DNA of 60,474 bases from Desulfomicrobium apsheronum (GCF_900114115.1 NZ_FORX01000018.1:1-60474); one strand, 5' to 3'. Shown: positions 28,977 to 39,327, numbered from the stretch's first letter. A program made the numbers and translations. Notes: generated by a model from the letters alone, not told the origin.

Positions 28977-30206
28977 TCATTCGCATGAACCAAAGCGATT
29001 GCACAACGGCCCTCTGTAATCCATTACACTTCTTGCGATCTGTTTGCGCTGGAACAATACCCAGCTCAGGGGCGCCGTGGTCAGGACGAGCAACGCACTC
29101 ACGGTGATGGAGACCCCGTATGATCCGGTGGCGTCGGCCATGATACCGCCCAAGGGCGGTCCGATGAGCGCAGCCAGTCCGTACCAGAGAAAGCAAATGG
29201 GATAAAGGCGGGGGAACAGCTCTATGCCGAGTTGCTCCACGATGGAGGCTGCATAGACGACGAAGCATCCTCCAAACCCGATTCCCGTAAACAGCACGGC
29301 GGCCAGCACAAGCGCGGGCGCGGGCGGCAGCAAGAAGAGCAGCATGCTCAGCCCCAGGAACGCCTGAAAAAGAAAGATGGTCAGGCGTGAACCAGCCCGA
29401 TCGTGAACCTGTCCCCAGCCGATCCGGCCCATGGCATTGCCCAGAGCGAAGACCGATATGGCCAGAGTGGCAGCCGAGCTCTCAAGGCCCAGGGACAAGG
29501 CGATGGGCTTGAGGTTGCCCACCACCAGCAACCCGGCGAAGGTTCCACAGAACATGCCAAGGCACAGGAGCAGGAAATTGCGCGAAGTCAGCAAGCTCAT
29601 GGGCAGGGCCGTCCGGGCGCTGCCCTGAAGGCTTTTGGCGTGTTCGTCCGAGGGCGGCTCGCGCATGAGCAGGGCGCTGCATATCGCGATGGCGCCGGAG
29701 CCAAGGCCGATAAAACGAAACACATGCATCACGTCCATGGCGCGGGTCACAAGCAGATGCTCGGCCACGACGCTCAGGAGGATGGCCCCTGCCCCGAAGC
29801 CGGCGACCGAGACTCCGGTCACGAGCCCCTTTTTATCCGGAAACCATTTCATGGAGACCGTCAGAGGGCAGATGTATCCAAAGCCGATTCCGGCTCCCGT
29901 GACCACGCTGAGACTAAAGAACAGCAAAAAGAAGTTTCCTTGCGACAACGACGCCATAAGGTAGCCTGCCGAAAAAAGTAGCGCGCCGACCATCGCGGTC
30001 AAACGCGCCCCGCGACGCTGCAGAAAACGCCCTGCGGGAATCATGACACAGGTGAAGACTGCAATGGTGGCGCCGAAAATGATCCCACACTGGCTTGATG
30101 TTAATCCATATTCCGCTGTCAGCAGTGGAACGAACTCACTCCATGCGTAAATGCCACCAAGTATCATCTGGGTCAGACAACCAGCGCAAAGAACAACCCA
30201 TTTCAT
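28977..30206 (-). CDS. MFS transporter, oxalate/formate antiporter (OFA)-like
   Basis: 409 residues from ATG 30206, which overlaps the stop of the upstream regulator by 4 bases. Twelve predicted membrane helices are present. The sequence shows OFA-type features: an N-terminal GGIYAWSEFVPLL, the glycine-rich GAGIGFGYICPLTVSMKWFPDKKG between helices 4 and 6 (written here as landmarks), and a second half with GRIGWGQVHDRAG. Family members exchange small carboxylates such as oxalate, formate or lactate; the substrate is not determined. Coupling to a winged-helix regulator suggests local control. Confidence 0.87.
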   Translation of the reverse strand: MKWVVLCAGCLTQMILGGIYAWSEFVPLLTAEYGLTSSQCGIIFGATIAVFTCVMIPAGRFLQRRGARLTAMVGALLFSAGYLMASLSQGNFFLLFFSLSVVTGAGIGFGYICPLTVSMKWFPDKKGLVTGVSVAGFGAGAILLSVVAEHLLVTRAMDVMHVFRFIGLGSGAIAICSALLMREPPSDEHAKSLQGSARTALPMSLLTSRNFLLLCLGMFCGTFAGLLVVGNLKPIALSLGLESSAATLAISVFALGNAMGRIGWGQVHDRAGSRLTIFLFQAFLGLSMLLFLLPPAPALVLAAVLFTGIGFGGCFVVYAASIVEQLGIELFPRLYPICFLWYGLAALIGPPLGGIMADATGSYGVSITVSALLVLTTAPLSWVLFQRKQIARSVMDYRGPLCNRFGSCE

Positions 30207-30511
30207 CGTGCAGCACCCGTCAAACGTTCCAGAACTTCGAGGACGTCGCCGATACAGCATCCGCTTTCCAGGGGATGCCGCAGGCGCTGGTCGCGAAGGA
30301 TGGTGTATCTGACCCGTCGGCCTTCGCGCTCCCCGACCAGATAACCGGCGGCGCGCAAATCGGCGACGATGTGCTGGACGGCCCGCTCCGTGATGCCGAC
30401 CTCGCCGGCGATGTCCTTCATGCGCATGCCCGGATCCCGGGACAGGCAGAACATTACGTGTGTGTGATTGGTCAAAAATGTCCAGGAGGACGCTTGAGGG
30501 GTGTTGGTCAT
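30203..30511 (-). CDS. Winged-helix transcriptional regulator (MarR-like fold)
   Basis: 102 residues. ATG 30511 is chosen because GGAAGA lies upstream and the longer frame begins with low-complexity residues. It is a single winged-helix domain: DIAGEVGITERAVQHIVADL for the helix-turn-helix and EGRRVRYTI for the wing. A short Cys-containing tail (SGCCIGDVLEVLERL) could serve as a sensor or dimer element, which is speculation. The stop overlaps the start of the MFS carrier, so the pair is an operon and the regulator probably controls it. Confidence 0.85.
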   Translation of the reverse strand: MTNTPQASSWTFLTNHTHVMFCLSRDPGMRMKDIAGEVGITERAVQHIVADLRAAGYLVGEREGRRVRYTILRDQRLRHPLESGCCIGDVLEVLERLTGAAR

Positions 30512-31068
30512 GAGCAATCTTCCGTGAGGGTTGTGTAAAGTTTGATGTCTGGGAGAAGGACTAGGCGCCATGCAATTCGCGAAATATAATTCGTGAATTC
30601 AAAAGCCTTTTGCTCGACATATTCTTTCGTGTCAAGCCGGAATCAGCCAGCCAAGGTTTGGCCTTGGGCGTCTGGGAAAAGCGAGAGGTGTTGCAAGAGG
30701 TAACATTTCTCGAAGATTGAACAGTTCGAACTTTTCCGGCAAGTCATCGTGACAGCAAGCTCGCCGAGCAGACAAGCGGCGGCTGAGAGGCCTCCATGCC
30801 ATTGCCGAACGGAAAAGGAGCGCGAACGACCAAAACGGCGCTGGCACGGTGGCTCTGTAATGATGACACTGCAAAAAATCGCGAATGAACCTGGGTGGCA
30901 TTACCGCGAACGAGTGCCCGGCATGGGTAGGCGGGCAATGGCGGGAACGATGACTTCTTACGGTGACGCTTGTAAACGCAGTGAATCACTTCTGACTCAA
31001 AAAATTATACCGACCTGGCACCGATCAAGGGTGTTAACAATAATATAAATGCATGAGCGGGACTTTAC
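30512..31068. other. Intergenic region with one dispersed repeat copy
   Basis: 557 bases between the divergent regulator/MFS operon and the PAS hybrid kinase. No gene is convincing. Positions 30898-30945 match half of an inverted-repeat element at 48105-48221 (separate entry). Confidence 0.55.
30898..30945 (-). repeat. Partial copy of a dispersed inverted-repeat element
   Basis: These 48 bases match the reverse complement of 48173-48220 with 6 mismatches, including the run GCATGGGTAGGCGGGC. Only this half of the element is present here. Confidence 0.8.
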
Positions 31069-34011
31069 GTGCGCAAAGAAACAATATTTTCAAAAAGCAT
31101 ATTTGGCATCGTGCTTCCATATTTTATTTTCGCGTGTCTTTGGATTCTTATCTCTGACAGTATTCTTGCCGTAATTGATCTTGATGCACCAACGGTAGTT
31201 CGGTGGTCCATTTACAAGGGATGGGGGTTCGTATTCGTCTCGGCGGCCCTCCTGATGACACTCATTCGCCTTCACTCGGCCAGTCATGAGGAGCTTCTCA
31301 ATCGTCTCGCAGAGAGCGAAGACAGATTTCGTCTTGTGTGCGACAACCTTCCCGACAGCTATGTGTACCAATTCACATTGGAGCCGGACGGCACGCCCCG
31401 TTTTCTTTTCCTCAGCGCAGGCATCGAACGCCTCCACGGACTCAGCGCGGAAGACGTGATGCGAGATGGACGTCTTCTGTATAACCAAGTGTCTCCAGCC
31501 CAGTTTCAAGAGATGAAAGCCAACCAGGTCGCCAGTATCAAGGACCTCTCGGATTTTGTCATGAAACTCTCCATGCGCCGCGCCGATGGTGTCTGGCGTT
31601 GGTTCCAGATCAGCTCGCGGCCCCGCCGTCTGGCCGACGGCCGGATCATCTGGGATGGGGTCATTACGGACATCTCGGAGCAGATGGAATCGCAGCAGGA
31701 GATCCAACGGGCAAGCGAATTGCTGGAGCAGGCTGGAGAAATTGCCGGACTTGGGGGATGGGAGTTCAATGTGAAGACCCTGCAAGGCACTTGGACAAGC
31801 CAGGTGGCAAGAATCCACGACCTGGCATCCTCTGAAAAGGTGAGCGTCGAGCAGGGGCTGAGCTTCTACATCGAAACATCCAGGGAAAAAATAGCGAGTG
31901 CGGTGCAGGACGCCGTGGACCTGGCGCTTCCGTATGATCTGGAACTGGAGATGCTGACCGCCGCCGGGAATAAAAAATGGGTCAGAACCGTGGGCAGGCC
32001 CGTGGTGGAAGACGGCCAGGTCGTGAAAATCACCGGTGTCATTCAGGACGTCACGGAGATGAAGAAGGCCGAAATTTCACTGCGGGAGAGCGAACAGCGC
32101 TACAGAGAGATCTTCAACGCAACATCCGAAGCCATTTTCATCAGCGAAGCGGACACCGGCAGGCTTCTCGACGTAAACGATGCCATGCTCACTATGTACG
32201 GTTACCATTCCAAGGAGGCAGTACTGGCGGGAAACATAGGAGACTTGAGTTCAAACGAGGAACCATTCACCGAAGCGGAGGCCCAAAAGAGAATCGTCGC
32301 GGCGTTTCATGGGGAGCGCCTCCAGTTCGACTGGCAGGCCAAGCGACACGACGGCACTGTTTTTCCGGTCGAGATCACGCTCAGGCACTCGATCATCGGC
32401 GGTCGGAAAAGGATTATCGCCGCAGCCCGCGACATCACCGAACGCAAGCGGGCGGAAACAGCCCTGCGGGAGAGCGAACACCACTTCCGCACCTTGGCCA
32501 ACGCCGGAACGGCCCTTATCTGGACATCGGGCCCGGACATGCTCTGCGACTATTTCAACGACGCCTGGCTGGATTTCACGGGCCGCAACCTGGAACAGGA
32601 GCTTGGGCATGGTTGGGCGGAAGGTGTACACCCGGACGACTTTGACCGCTGCCAGAACTTCTACCTTGCGAAATTCAACCTCCGTGAAGCGTTCGAGATC
32701 GAGTACCGGCTGCGTCATGCCGACGGTTCCTACCGCTGGATTCTCGATCTCGGCAACCCGCGCCACGACAGTGCGGGAGCGTTCATCGGCTACATTGGCC
32801 ATTGCTACGACATCACCGAACGCAAGCACAACGAACAGGCCCTTATCCAGGCCAAGGAAGACGCCGAAGCAGCCAACAATGCCAAAAGTTCGTTCCTGGC
32901 CAACATGAGCCACGAAATCCGCACACCGCTGAACGGCATCATGGCCATGATGCAAGTCCTGGAGATGACGCCGCTGAACCCGGAACAAGCCAAATACGTC
33001 TCCATGGCCATGACGTCCTCGGACCGTCTTGCCCGACTTCTGACAGACCTTCTCGACCTCTCCCGCATCGAATCCGGCAGGATGGTCCTGCGCGAGGAGG
33101 AGTTCGGGGCCAGGGAGCTGTGCGAGTCCGTATTCGAACTTTTCCTGGTCGCATCCAGGGAGAAAGGCATCAAACTTGAGAGTTCCCTGGACCCCGCACT
33201 GCCCCCAAGGATGCTAGGGGACGAATCGCGGCTGCGTCAGATCCTCTTCAATCTGATCGGCAATGCGGTGAAATTTACCAATACAGGTTCGGTAACACTG
33301 GAGATGACGCCGCTACGGTTCGAGAACGGGCAACCGCTCGTGCTCATGAGCGTGATCGACACTGGAATCGGAATTCCGACCGAGCGGTTGGACGAGCTGT
33401 TCCAGCCCTTCTCCCAGGTCGAAACGTCCTACACCCGGAAATACCAGGGCGCGGGACTCGGCCTGTCCATCGTGCGCAGGCTCGTTGAACTCATGGACGG
33501 CCACATCATCATGGACAGCGTGCCGGACGAGGGAACCAGCGTGCATGTCATCCTGCCCCTGAAACTGCCACCGGCACTCCTAAACGCCCGAGACCGGGAG
33601 AATTCCGGTCAGGACAAACCTATGCGTGGGATGCGCATCCTGCTGGCCGAAGACGACTGGGCCAACGCCTTCGCCACCAAGACACTCCTGGAAAAAAGCG
33701 GCCACGAGGTTTCCTTGGCGGTGAACGGCCAGGAGGTCCTCGATCTGCTCGAAAAGCAGGGGTTCGACCTGATCCTCATGGACATCCAAATGCCCGTCAT
33801 GGACGGGGTCGCGGCAACCAGGGCTATCCGCGCGAAGACAAGCCAGGCATCGAGAAAAGACATTCCCATCATCGCCATGACCGCCTTTGCCATGCGCGGG
33901 GACAAGGACAAATTCCTTGATGCCGGAATGAGCGGCTATCTCTCCAAACCGGTGACCATGAAAGATTTGCAGTCGGAACTCGCAAAGGTTGCCCAAGGAT
34001 TCGTCGGCTGA
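31069..34011 (+). CDS. Multi-PAS hybrid sensor histidine kinase with C-terminal receiver
   Basis: 980 residues from GTG 31069 with GCGGGA upstream. Two N-terminal membrane helices (about 8-30 and 45-65) are followed by four PAS-type sensor modules (about 80-205, 220-340, 345-460 and 470-590), several ending in DITERK-type PAC motifs. HisKA follows with SHEIRTPLNGI, then HATPase (NLIGNAVKF and GAGLGLSIV) and one receiver (about 855-975) with acceptor Asp in LMDIQMPVMDG and Lys in LSKPV. No Hpt domain is present. It lies convergent to a leftward signalling operon. Ligands are unknown; PAS modules often sense redox state, gases or small molecules. Confidence 0.92.
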   Translation: MRKETIFSKSIFGIVLPYFIFACLWILISDSILAVIDLDAPTVVRWSIYKGWGFVFVSAALLMTLIRLHSASHEELLNRLAESEDRFRLVCDNLPDSYVYQFTLEPDGTPRFLFLSAGIERLHGLSAEDVMRDGRLLYNQVSPAQFQEMKANQVASIKDLSDFVMKLSMRRADGVWRWFQISSRPRRLADGRIIWDGVITDISEQMESQQEIQRASELLEQAGEIAGLGGWEFNVKTLQGTWTSQVARIHDLASSEKVSVEQGLSFYIETSREKIASAVQDAVDLALPYDLELEMLTAAGNKKWVRTVGRPVVEDGQVVKITGVIQDVTEMKKAEISLRESEQRYREIFNATSEAIFISEADTGRLLDVNDAMLTMYGYHSKEAVLAGNIGDLSSNEEPFTEAEAQKRIVAAFHGERLQFDWQAKRHDGTVFPVEITLRHSIIGGRKRIIAAARDITERKRAETALRESEHHFRTLANAGTALIWTSGPDMLCDYFNDAWLDFTGRNLEQELGHGWAEGVHPDDFDRCQNFYLAKFNLREAFEIEYRLRHADGSYRWILDLGNPRHDSAGAFIGYIGHCYDITERKHNEQALIQAKEDAEAANNAKSSFLANMSHEIRTPLNGIMAMMQVLEMTPLNPEQAKYVSMAMTSSDRLARLLTDLLDLSRIESGRMVLREEEFGARELCESVFELFLVASREKGIKLESSLDPALPPRMLGDESRLRQILFNLIGNAVKFTNTGSVTLEMTPLRFENGQPLVLMSVIDTGIGIPTERLDELFQPFSQVETSYTRKYQGAGLGLSIVRRLVELMDGHIIMDSVPDEGTSVHVILPLKLPPALLNARDRENSGQDKPMRGMRILLAEDDWANAFATKTLLEKSGHEVSLAVNGQEVLDLLEKQGFDLILMDIQMPVMDGVAATRAIRAKTSQASRKDIPIIAMTAFAMRGDKDKFLDAGMSGYLSKPVTMKDLQSELAKVAQGFVG

Positions 34012-34057
34012 GGAGTCGCGCACGAAATCCGTGCGCCAGGGCCAAAAAAATAAATGT

Positions 34058-34085
34058 CGGATGCCGGATGCCGGATGCCGGACGC
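34058..34085. repeat. 7-bp tandem repeat, four copies
   Basis: CGGATGC is repeated four times head to tail, the last copy reading CGGACGC, in the short gap between convergent genes. Confidence 0.75.
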
Positions 34086-34088
34086 TGC

Positions 34089-35219
34089 CTACTGTTCCGG
34101 CTCCTGTTTCTGTTCTTTCCTGGCCAGCACGTAGAGCGGCTCCTTGACCCCCAGGATGGTTCCGAAATTTCGGATCAGTTCCAGCCCTGCCACGGTGATG
34201 CTCTGCCCCCTGTCCATCAGGACCGAGCCTTTTCCGCTCAACACCGGATCCATCAGCAGCATGCCCTCGCGCAGATCGTCGATCAGGACACTGCGGATCT
34301 CGCTTTGCTGCCGCCTTTCCATGACTTCCGCCAAGGCGGACAAGACCCGCACGTCGTACACGTCCGGCATCTCCCGCATGCGCTGCAACGCTCCAGCGGC
34401 GGGAATTCCGAGATTGTCGAGATCCGCGAAATCCAGCGCTGCCTTGAGTATCCTTGCGCCTGCGCAAGGATTTTTACCCAATACCAGCTCCTGCTCCGAG
34501 ATCATCTCGACCACGCTCTCCAGGCGGGGAACGTGCCGCAACAGATTGCCGGCGATGTCCGGATGCATCAGAAATATTTCCTGCTCGTCCTCCGACAGAT
34601 CCTCACCGGAAATTTTCCGTTCGAGAATATCCATGGGCAGGGATATGCACCCGATCTGACTGAGCATGGCCGCCAGTTCGTATTTCCAGCTCCCCTCCAG
34701 GCCGAGAACCTGGACAATGCCCGCGACCAAGGGTTTGGCCTTCTCTGCACGCCCGAAGGCCTTGGGACTGACCAGCGCGAGAAGTTCCGACAAGACCTGG
34801 ATGCATCCGCGCAGGGTGCCGTGCAGAAGCTGTCTCTCGGACATTATGAGCCGGTACTGCTGCACGCCGTCGTTCACCGCCGCAAGCAGGGCATCCGGCG
34901 CGCAAGGCTTGGTCAGCAACCGGAAGATCGCTCCCTTGTTCACGGCCGAGATGGCCGTATCGAGGTCGGCGTGGCCGGTCAGCATGACGCGGACCGTATC
35001 CGGCCAGCGATTCTTGATGACGCCCAGAAACTCCACCCCATCCATGACAGGCATCTTCAGGTCCGAAACAACAACGGCGAAAGGCCCGCTCGACTCCATG
35101 AGCCGAAAGGCGTCCAGGCCGCTTCCGGCGGTCTCGATCTCGAAACGATTGCGCAAGTTGCGCCGAAACGTCTCAAGCACGAATTTTTCATCGTCGACAA
35201 AAAGAATCCGTTCGCTCAT
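34089..35219 (-). CDS. Response regulator with degenerate HD-GYP-like output domain
   Basis: 376 residues, GAGGG upstream of ATG 35219. The receiver (1-120) is intact, with acceptor Asp about 53 in VSDLKMPVMDG and Lys in LTKP. The remainder resembles HD-GYP phosphodiesterases in length and helical pattern (LAAMLSQIGCISLP, then MHPDIAGNLL), but the metal-binding His-Asp of LHDIGK reads SQIG and no HHE-x-GYP motif is present. Catalysis of cyclic di-GMP cleavage is therefore unlikely; it may act by binding a partner. It is the last gene of a leftward cluster with the kinase at 36508 and the HDOD regulator at 35307. Confidence 0.82.
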   Translation of the reverse strand: MSERILFVDDEKFVLETFRRNLRNRFEIETAGSGLDAFRLMESSGPFAVVVSDLKMPVMDGVEFLGVIKNRWPDTVRVMLTGHADLDTAISAVNKGAIFRLLTKPCAPDALLAAVNDGVQQYRLIMSERQLLHGTLRGCIQVLSELLALVSPKAFGRAEKAKPLVAGIVQVLGLEGSWKYELAAMLSQIGCISLPMDILERKISGEDLSEDEQEIFLMHPDIAGNLLRHVPRLESVVEMISEQELVLGKNPCAGARILKAALDFADLDNLGIPAAGALQRMREMPDVYDVRVLSALAEVMERRQQSEIRSVLIDDLREGMLLMDPVLSGKGSVLMDRGQSITVAGLELIRNFGTILGVKEPLYVLARKEQKQEPEQ

Positions 35220-35306
35220 GAGCCCTCACCGTTGATTGTCTCGATACATCGTGGTCCCTTGTGCCCAAGGGAGCCTCGTCCACGGAGCCATGTTCCACGA
35301 GTCATG

Positions 35307-36515
35307 TCAGTTCGGAGATTCGAGTTCGGTCACCATCGCGGCCTTCCATTTCGCGAGCGTCATCTCTCCGTCTTCCACATCAAGAAGTGCTGACGCAAAT
35401 GAATGCGGAGCGTGTCCGCTCTGCCGCACGTACCGGTTGTGCATTTCCACGTCCACCATGTGCACAACGGAGGAAAGATGCGACAAGGCAGGTCCCTGTC
35501 TGCTTCCATGGTGCTGGGCGATGGCGATGACGACATCCTCGGAAAATCCCCACAACCCCAACAGATACGCGCCGATCTCCGCGTGGGTCACCCCCAGCTC
35601 TTCCGCCTCGATGTCCGCCAAGGGAATATTCCGCGCCTGAGCCAGAAGCAGGATCCGCACAAACTCTCCCGGACACCCTTCGGCCAGAACGATCTTGCCC
35701 ACGTCATGCAGGAGACCGCACAGAAACGCGTCCTCGACCGCCCTGCCATTCGCCCCGTCGCTCCGCGTCACCGCCCGGCAGCAACGCGCCACGTCGAGAC
35801 AGTGGGTCCAGAGCTTCTCGGTATCAAATCCGGGGTACATGTCCGGATCCAGAGTCTTGAAAACTCGATCCGCGATCACCAGTCCCCTGATCAGATTCAC
35901 GCCGAGTATGCCCACGGCCTGAAGCATGTCGCTCACCCTGCGGGAAAGACCGAAATACGGAGTATTGATGAGCTTCAGGATACCCGTCGTCAGGCTCATG
36001 TCCTGGGAAAGGATTTTAGCCAGGGTCAGGTTCGACGTGTTTTCATCGCGTAGCGCCCGGGTCAGTTCCCGATAGACATTTGGCACCACGGGCAGATGTT
36101 CCATGCGGTGCACGACCGTTCGTAAACGCTCGTTCATGAGCAAAAAGCGCAGCCGCGAAGCCGATTGGACCGCCTCAAGGAGTTCCGTCGGACCGACCGG
36201 CTTGTTCAGCAGCTGATGCGCGGCGACGAGAAGACTTGAAACAACGCCATCCTCGGCTTCGGACGTCATCAGGATACGCATGGTCATGGGCCAGCGCTCC
36301 CTGACGTGCGTCAACAGTTCCTTGCCACCCATGTCGGACAGTCTGGCGTCGGTCACGATGACGTCGCAGGCCATGGAGGAGAGAATCCGATCCGCCTCAC
36401 TGGCGGAAGTCGTCAACAGAAGCTCGATGGGCAACTTTCTGGCCATGACGATGCGCCTCAGACTCTGCTGCACATGGATGTCGTCATCAACGAAGAGCAC
36501 TTTGAGCTTATTCAT
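35307..36515 (-). CDS. Response regulator with HDOD output domain
   Basis: 402 residues. ATG 36515 lies inside the last codons of the upstream kinase (8-base overlap, GAAGG upstream), indicating translational coupling. The receiver has VDDDI, acceptor Asp in VTDARLSDMG and Lys in NKPVG. The output (about 140-340) is an HDOD domain (LPVVPNVYRELTRAL, LINTPYFGL, LLHDVGKIVLAEG), followed by a C-terminal extension. HDOD proteins act in signalling, often linked to cyclic di-GMP, motility or biofilm control, without known catalysis. The neighbouring PAS kinase is its likely phosphodonor. Confidence 0.9.
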   Translation of the reverse strand: MNKLKVLFVDDDIHVQQSLRRIVMARKLPIELLLTTSASEADRILSSMACDVIVTDARLSDMGGKELLTHVRERWPMTMRILMTSEAEDGVVSSLLVAAHQLLNKPVGPTELLEAVQSASRLRFLLMNERLRTVVHRMEHLPVVPNVYRELTRALRDENTSNLTLAKILSQDMSLTTGILKLINTPYFGLSRRVSDMLQAVGILGVNLIRGLVIADRVFKTLDPDMYPGFDTEKLWTHCLDVARCCRAVTRSDGANGRAVEDAFLCGLLHDVGKIVLAEGCPGEFVRILLLAQARNIPLADIEAEELGVTHAEIGAYLLGLWGFSEDVVIAIAQHHGSRQGPALSHLSSVVHMVDVEMHNRYVRQSGHAPHSFASALLDVEDGEMTLAKWKAAMVTELESPN

Positions 36516-39327
36516 AGCGCACACCTTCGCCCCCGCCATCGACGGGCAGGGAGATGATGATCGTTGTTCCCTTGCCGGTTTCGGTCTCAAAGCCGATATC
36601 GCCGCCATGCTCCTTGACCACCACGCGATGGGCGATGAACAGGCCCTGTCCGGTCCCTTTGCCCACGAGCTTGGTCGTGAAGAAGGGTTCAAAAATATGA
36701 GCCCTGGCATGCAGTGGAATACCCGTTCCGTTATCCATGACCCGAATCTCCACCCGGTCTTTCATGTTTCTCGTACCGATCGTGATCTTGCCCAACCGGT
36801 TCGCGTCCCTGGATACATCCATGACCGCGTGCACGGCATTGACCACCAGGTTTAAGAGCACCTGGCCTATGGCCTGGGAAGAGCAGACAACGCGGGGCAG
36901 ATTCGGATCGAGGTCGACAGCCATTTCGGCCACGTATTTCCACTCGTTGCGGGACAGAGTCACCGTTTTATCGATCAGTTCGTTCAAATCGACCTCCTGA
37001 TGCTGGTCGTGGCCGGGATGCGCGAACTGTTTGACCGAATTGACGGTGGCGGAGATCCGGTCCAAGCCCTGCAGCGTCTCGGAAATCGCCGGTGGAAGTT
37101 CTTCCAGATAAAAGGGAATTTGCAGATCAGTCTCCCTGACCGTCAATATCTCCCGAGCCTCGCTTCCCGTGATCAGAGTCCGGCAGGCTTCGAGGGCCAA
37201 TTTCAGATTTTCAACCCCCTCCTTGATGAACCACATGTTGTTCATGACATATTGGGTCGGCGTGTTGATTTCGTGGGCGATCCCGGCAGCCAACTGACCT
37301 ATGGCCTCCAGCTTTTGCGTCTGGAGAAGCTGGGATTCGAGCATCCTGCGCTCGGTGATGTCCAGAAACAAAAGCCAGTAGCCCTGCGGATGGCTACCCC
37401 CTGAACGTTGCGCCACAGGCGTGACCAGAACAAAACGGATGTCCCGGTGGACCTGCAGGCGCAGATCGAACCGGGACCCCGGCAGGAAACAGGCCTGCTG
37501 GCCGAATATCGAGCCAAAAAGCGCCTTGTCCTCTTCATGCACCAGAGGCGTTATGGGCATGCCCATGAGCATATCCCTGCTCTGCCGCACGAGGTCGCAG
37601 AAATGATCGTTGCAGTATTCGACAGTGCCCGCCAAATCCACATGCACCAGCCCCTGGCTCATATTCTCGGCCAGACTTCGAAAAAGCTGCTCGCTGCGCG
37701 CCAGGCTTTCCCCGGCGCTTCGACGGCCGGTGACATCCTCGACGAACCCCTCGAAATACATGACCCTGTTCTGCGCATCACGCACCAGACGCCCACGCAG
37801 CCGGCCCCAGAATGTCGATCCGTCCGGTCGAACCAGGTTCACGTCCCTGGCGGGGACGATATGCCGCTCAAGGCCTTCTGCGATCAGTGCGCCCCGGTCC
37901 GCCGGGTCAGCATACATCTGACGACCTATATCCATGTAATACCTGATCATATCGTTGGTCGAACCAAACCCGAACATGTCGGCCATGGTCTCGTTGACGC
38001 TCAGGAAGACGCCTTCGGGAGTGCTCTGGAATATTCCCACCGGCGCATGATCAAAAATGCTCTTGTACTTGCTCTCGATGGACTCCAGGGTGTCTCGGAT
38101 CCTGTCCGAGGCGGTCACGTCGCGGGATACGACAACCCTGCCGATACGTTTGCCGTCCCTGCCCAGCAACTCGCTGCCGCGAACCATGAATCTGCCCGGC
38201 AAATTGGGGTACGTCACGGACATCTCCTGCGACAAATGCCCCGTGTTTTGCAGTCTGCACTCGGTGCAGCCCAAAATCTCCCGGCACGTCCTGCCGACCA
38301 CGTCCGCGGGTAACAGCCCCAGTTTGTCCGCCAGGGCCCTGTTGGCCCGTTGAATGACGCCCGAGTCGTCGACCAGAAACACCAAGTCGGAAATTGTGTC
38401 GAAGGTGCGTTCGAGTTCCTCCTTGGCTTTCAGGATCATTTCCTGATCTCTCAAGGACTCCGTCACATCCTGAAGAAAAATCGAAGTACCCGCGAATTGT
38501 CCGGACACGCTGGGCACCTTGCACGTCCAGGCTTGGAAGAGCCGTTCACCACCGGAAACCGGAAAAGCGACCAGGCGCTCCTTCGCGTAGCCCGGTTCCG
38601 TTTCTTCTGGACTCAATGCGTCAGCAAGCCAGGGAAAAGCCTTCACGGCCGCCTCCCCGCAAAGGCTCGCCATCGCTCCTTTGGTGCGGCAGGCGTAGTA
38701 ATCCCGACCATGCACCGCGTTTTCGTCGAGCAATCTGGCGGCGGCGCGATTCAGGTTCTCGATGGTTCCATCGTGCGAAACAAAGATGACCGGATGAACG
38801 AGACTTTCGAAAAAAGTCAGATAGCGATTCTTCTCGTTAGTCATTTTCCGCAGGCTTGCGGCCAAGCGGGCGTTGGAAACCTGCTCCCCGTGCCCCGCCC
38901 ATTCGGAGCAGAACGCCGTGTTCATGCGATCGAAAAGACGAAGCATGGAATATTCGAGGCTGTCCCTTTCTTCTCCAGGAGGCATGAACTGTCTGATGCA
39001 GTCCAGAAATGCCTGCCTGTAGTACACGAAAAGCCCCAGAAACATGCCGAGATCGACACCGCGCTCCCGATGCCTGCGGGCCGCCTGAAGCCCGAATCCT
39101 GCCACAGGATCCGAACTCCAGTCAGTATGCACCTTGATCTCGATGCCGGACGCCGCTCCTTCCTCAAAGGCCGGAGACAGGGCGTCGATCAACCCGGCAA
39201 TGGAGATTCGCCACGCCTCGGGGAGTGTGGATGTGTATTCGGCATAACCGTGCTCCCGGGCATAGAAGAGAATGCGCTCGACAAGCCAATCTTCCTTGGC
39301 TCGGAGCAGGTCAACGGGATTATCCAT
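36508..39327 (-). CDS. Cytoplasmic multi-PAS sensor histidine kinase
   Basis: 939 residues from ATG 39327 with AAGGA upstream. No membrane helix is evident. The N-terminal helical domain (about 1-160) looks like an RsbRD_N-type sensor module. Four PAS-type domains follow (about 175-300, 305-425, 430-560 and 565-690); the second has clustered Cys (GRTCREILGCTEC) that could bind metal or sense redox. The kinase core has GIAHEINTP for the phosphorylated His and GTGQGLFIAHRV for the ATP lid. There is no receiver, so phosphate should go to the regulators encoded just downstream at 35307 and 34089. The gene overlaps the next by 8 bases. Confidence 0.9.
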   Translation of the reverse strand: MDNPVDLLRAKEDWLVERILFYAREHGYAEYTSTLPEAWRISIAGLIDALSPAFEEGAASGIEIKVHTDWSSDPVAGFGLQAARRHRERGVDLGMFLGLFVYYRQAFLDCIRQFMPPGEERDSLEYSMLRLFDRMNTAFCSEWAGHGEQVSNARLAASLRKMTNEKNRYLTFFESLVHPVIFVSHDGTIENLNRAAARLLDENAVHGRDYYACRTKGAMASLCGEAAVKAFPWLADALSPEETEPGYAKERLVAFPVSGGERLFQAWTCKVPSVSGQFAGTSIFLQDVTESLRDQEMILKAKEELERTFDTISDLVFLVDDSGVIQRANRALADKLGLLPADVVGRTCREILGCTECRLQNTGHLSQEMSVTYPNLPGRFMVRGSELLGRDGKRIGRVVVSRDVTASDRIRDTLESIESKYKSIFDHAPVGIFQSTPEGVFLSVNETMADMFGFGSTNDMIRYYMDIGRQMYADPADRGALIAEGLERHIVPARDVNLVRPDGSTFWGRLRGRLVRDAQNRVMYFEGFVEDVTGRRSAGESLARSEQLFRSLAENMSQGLVHVDLAGTVEYCNDHFCDLVRQSRDMLMGMPITPLVHEEDKALFGSIFGQQACFLPGSRFDLRLQVHRDIRFVLVTPVAQRSGGSHPQGYWLLFLDITERRMLESQLLQTQKLEAIGQLAAGIAHEINTPTQYVMNNMWFIKEGVENLKLALEACRTLITGSEAREILTVRETDLQIPFYLEELPPAISETLQGLDRISATVNSVKQFAHPGHDQHQEVDLNELIDKTVTLSRNEWKYVAEMAVDLDPNLPRVVCSSQAIGQVLLNLVVNAVHAVMDVSRDANRLGKITIGTRNMKDRVEIRVMDNGTGIPLHARAHIFEPFFTTKLVGKGTGQGLFIAHRVVVKEHGGDIGFETETGKGTTIIISLPVDGGGEGVRYE

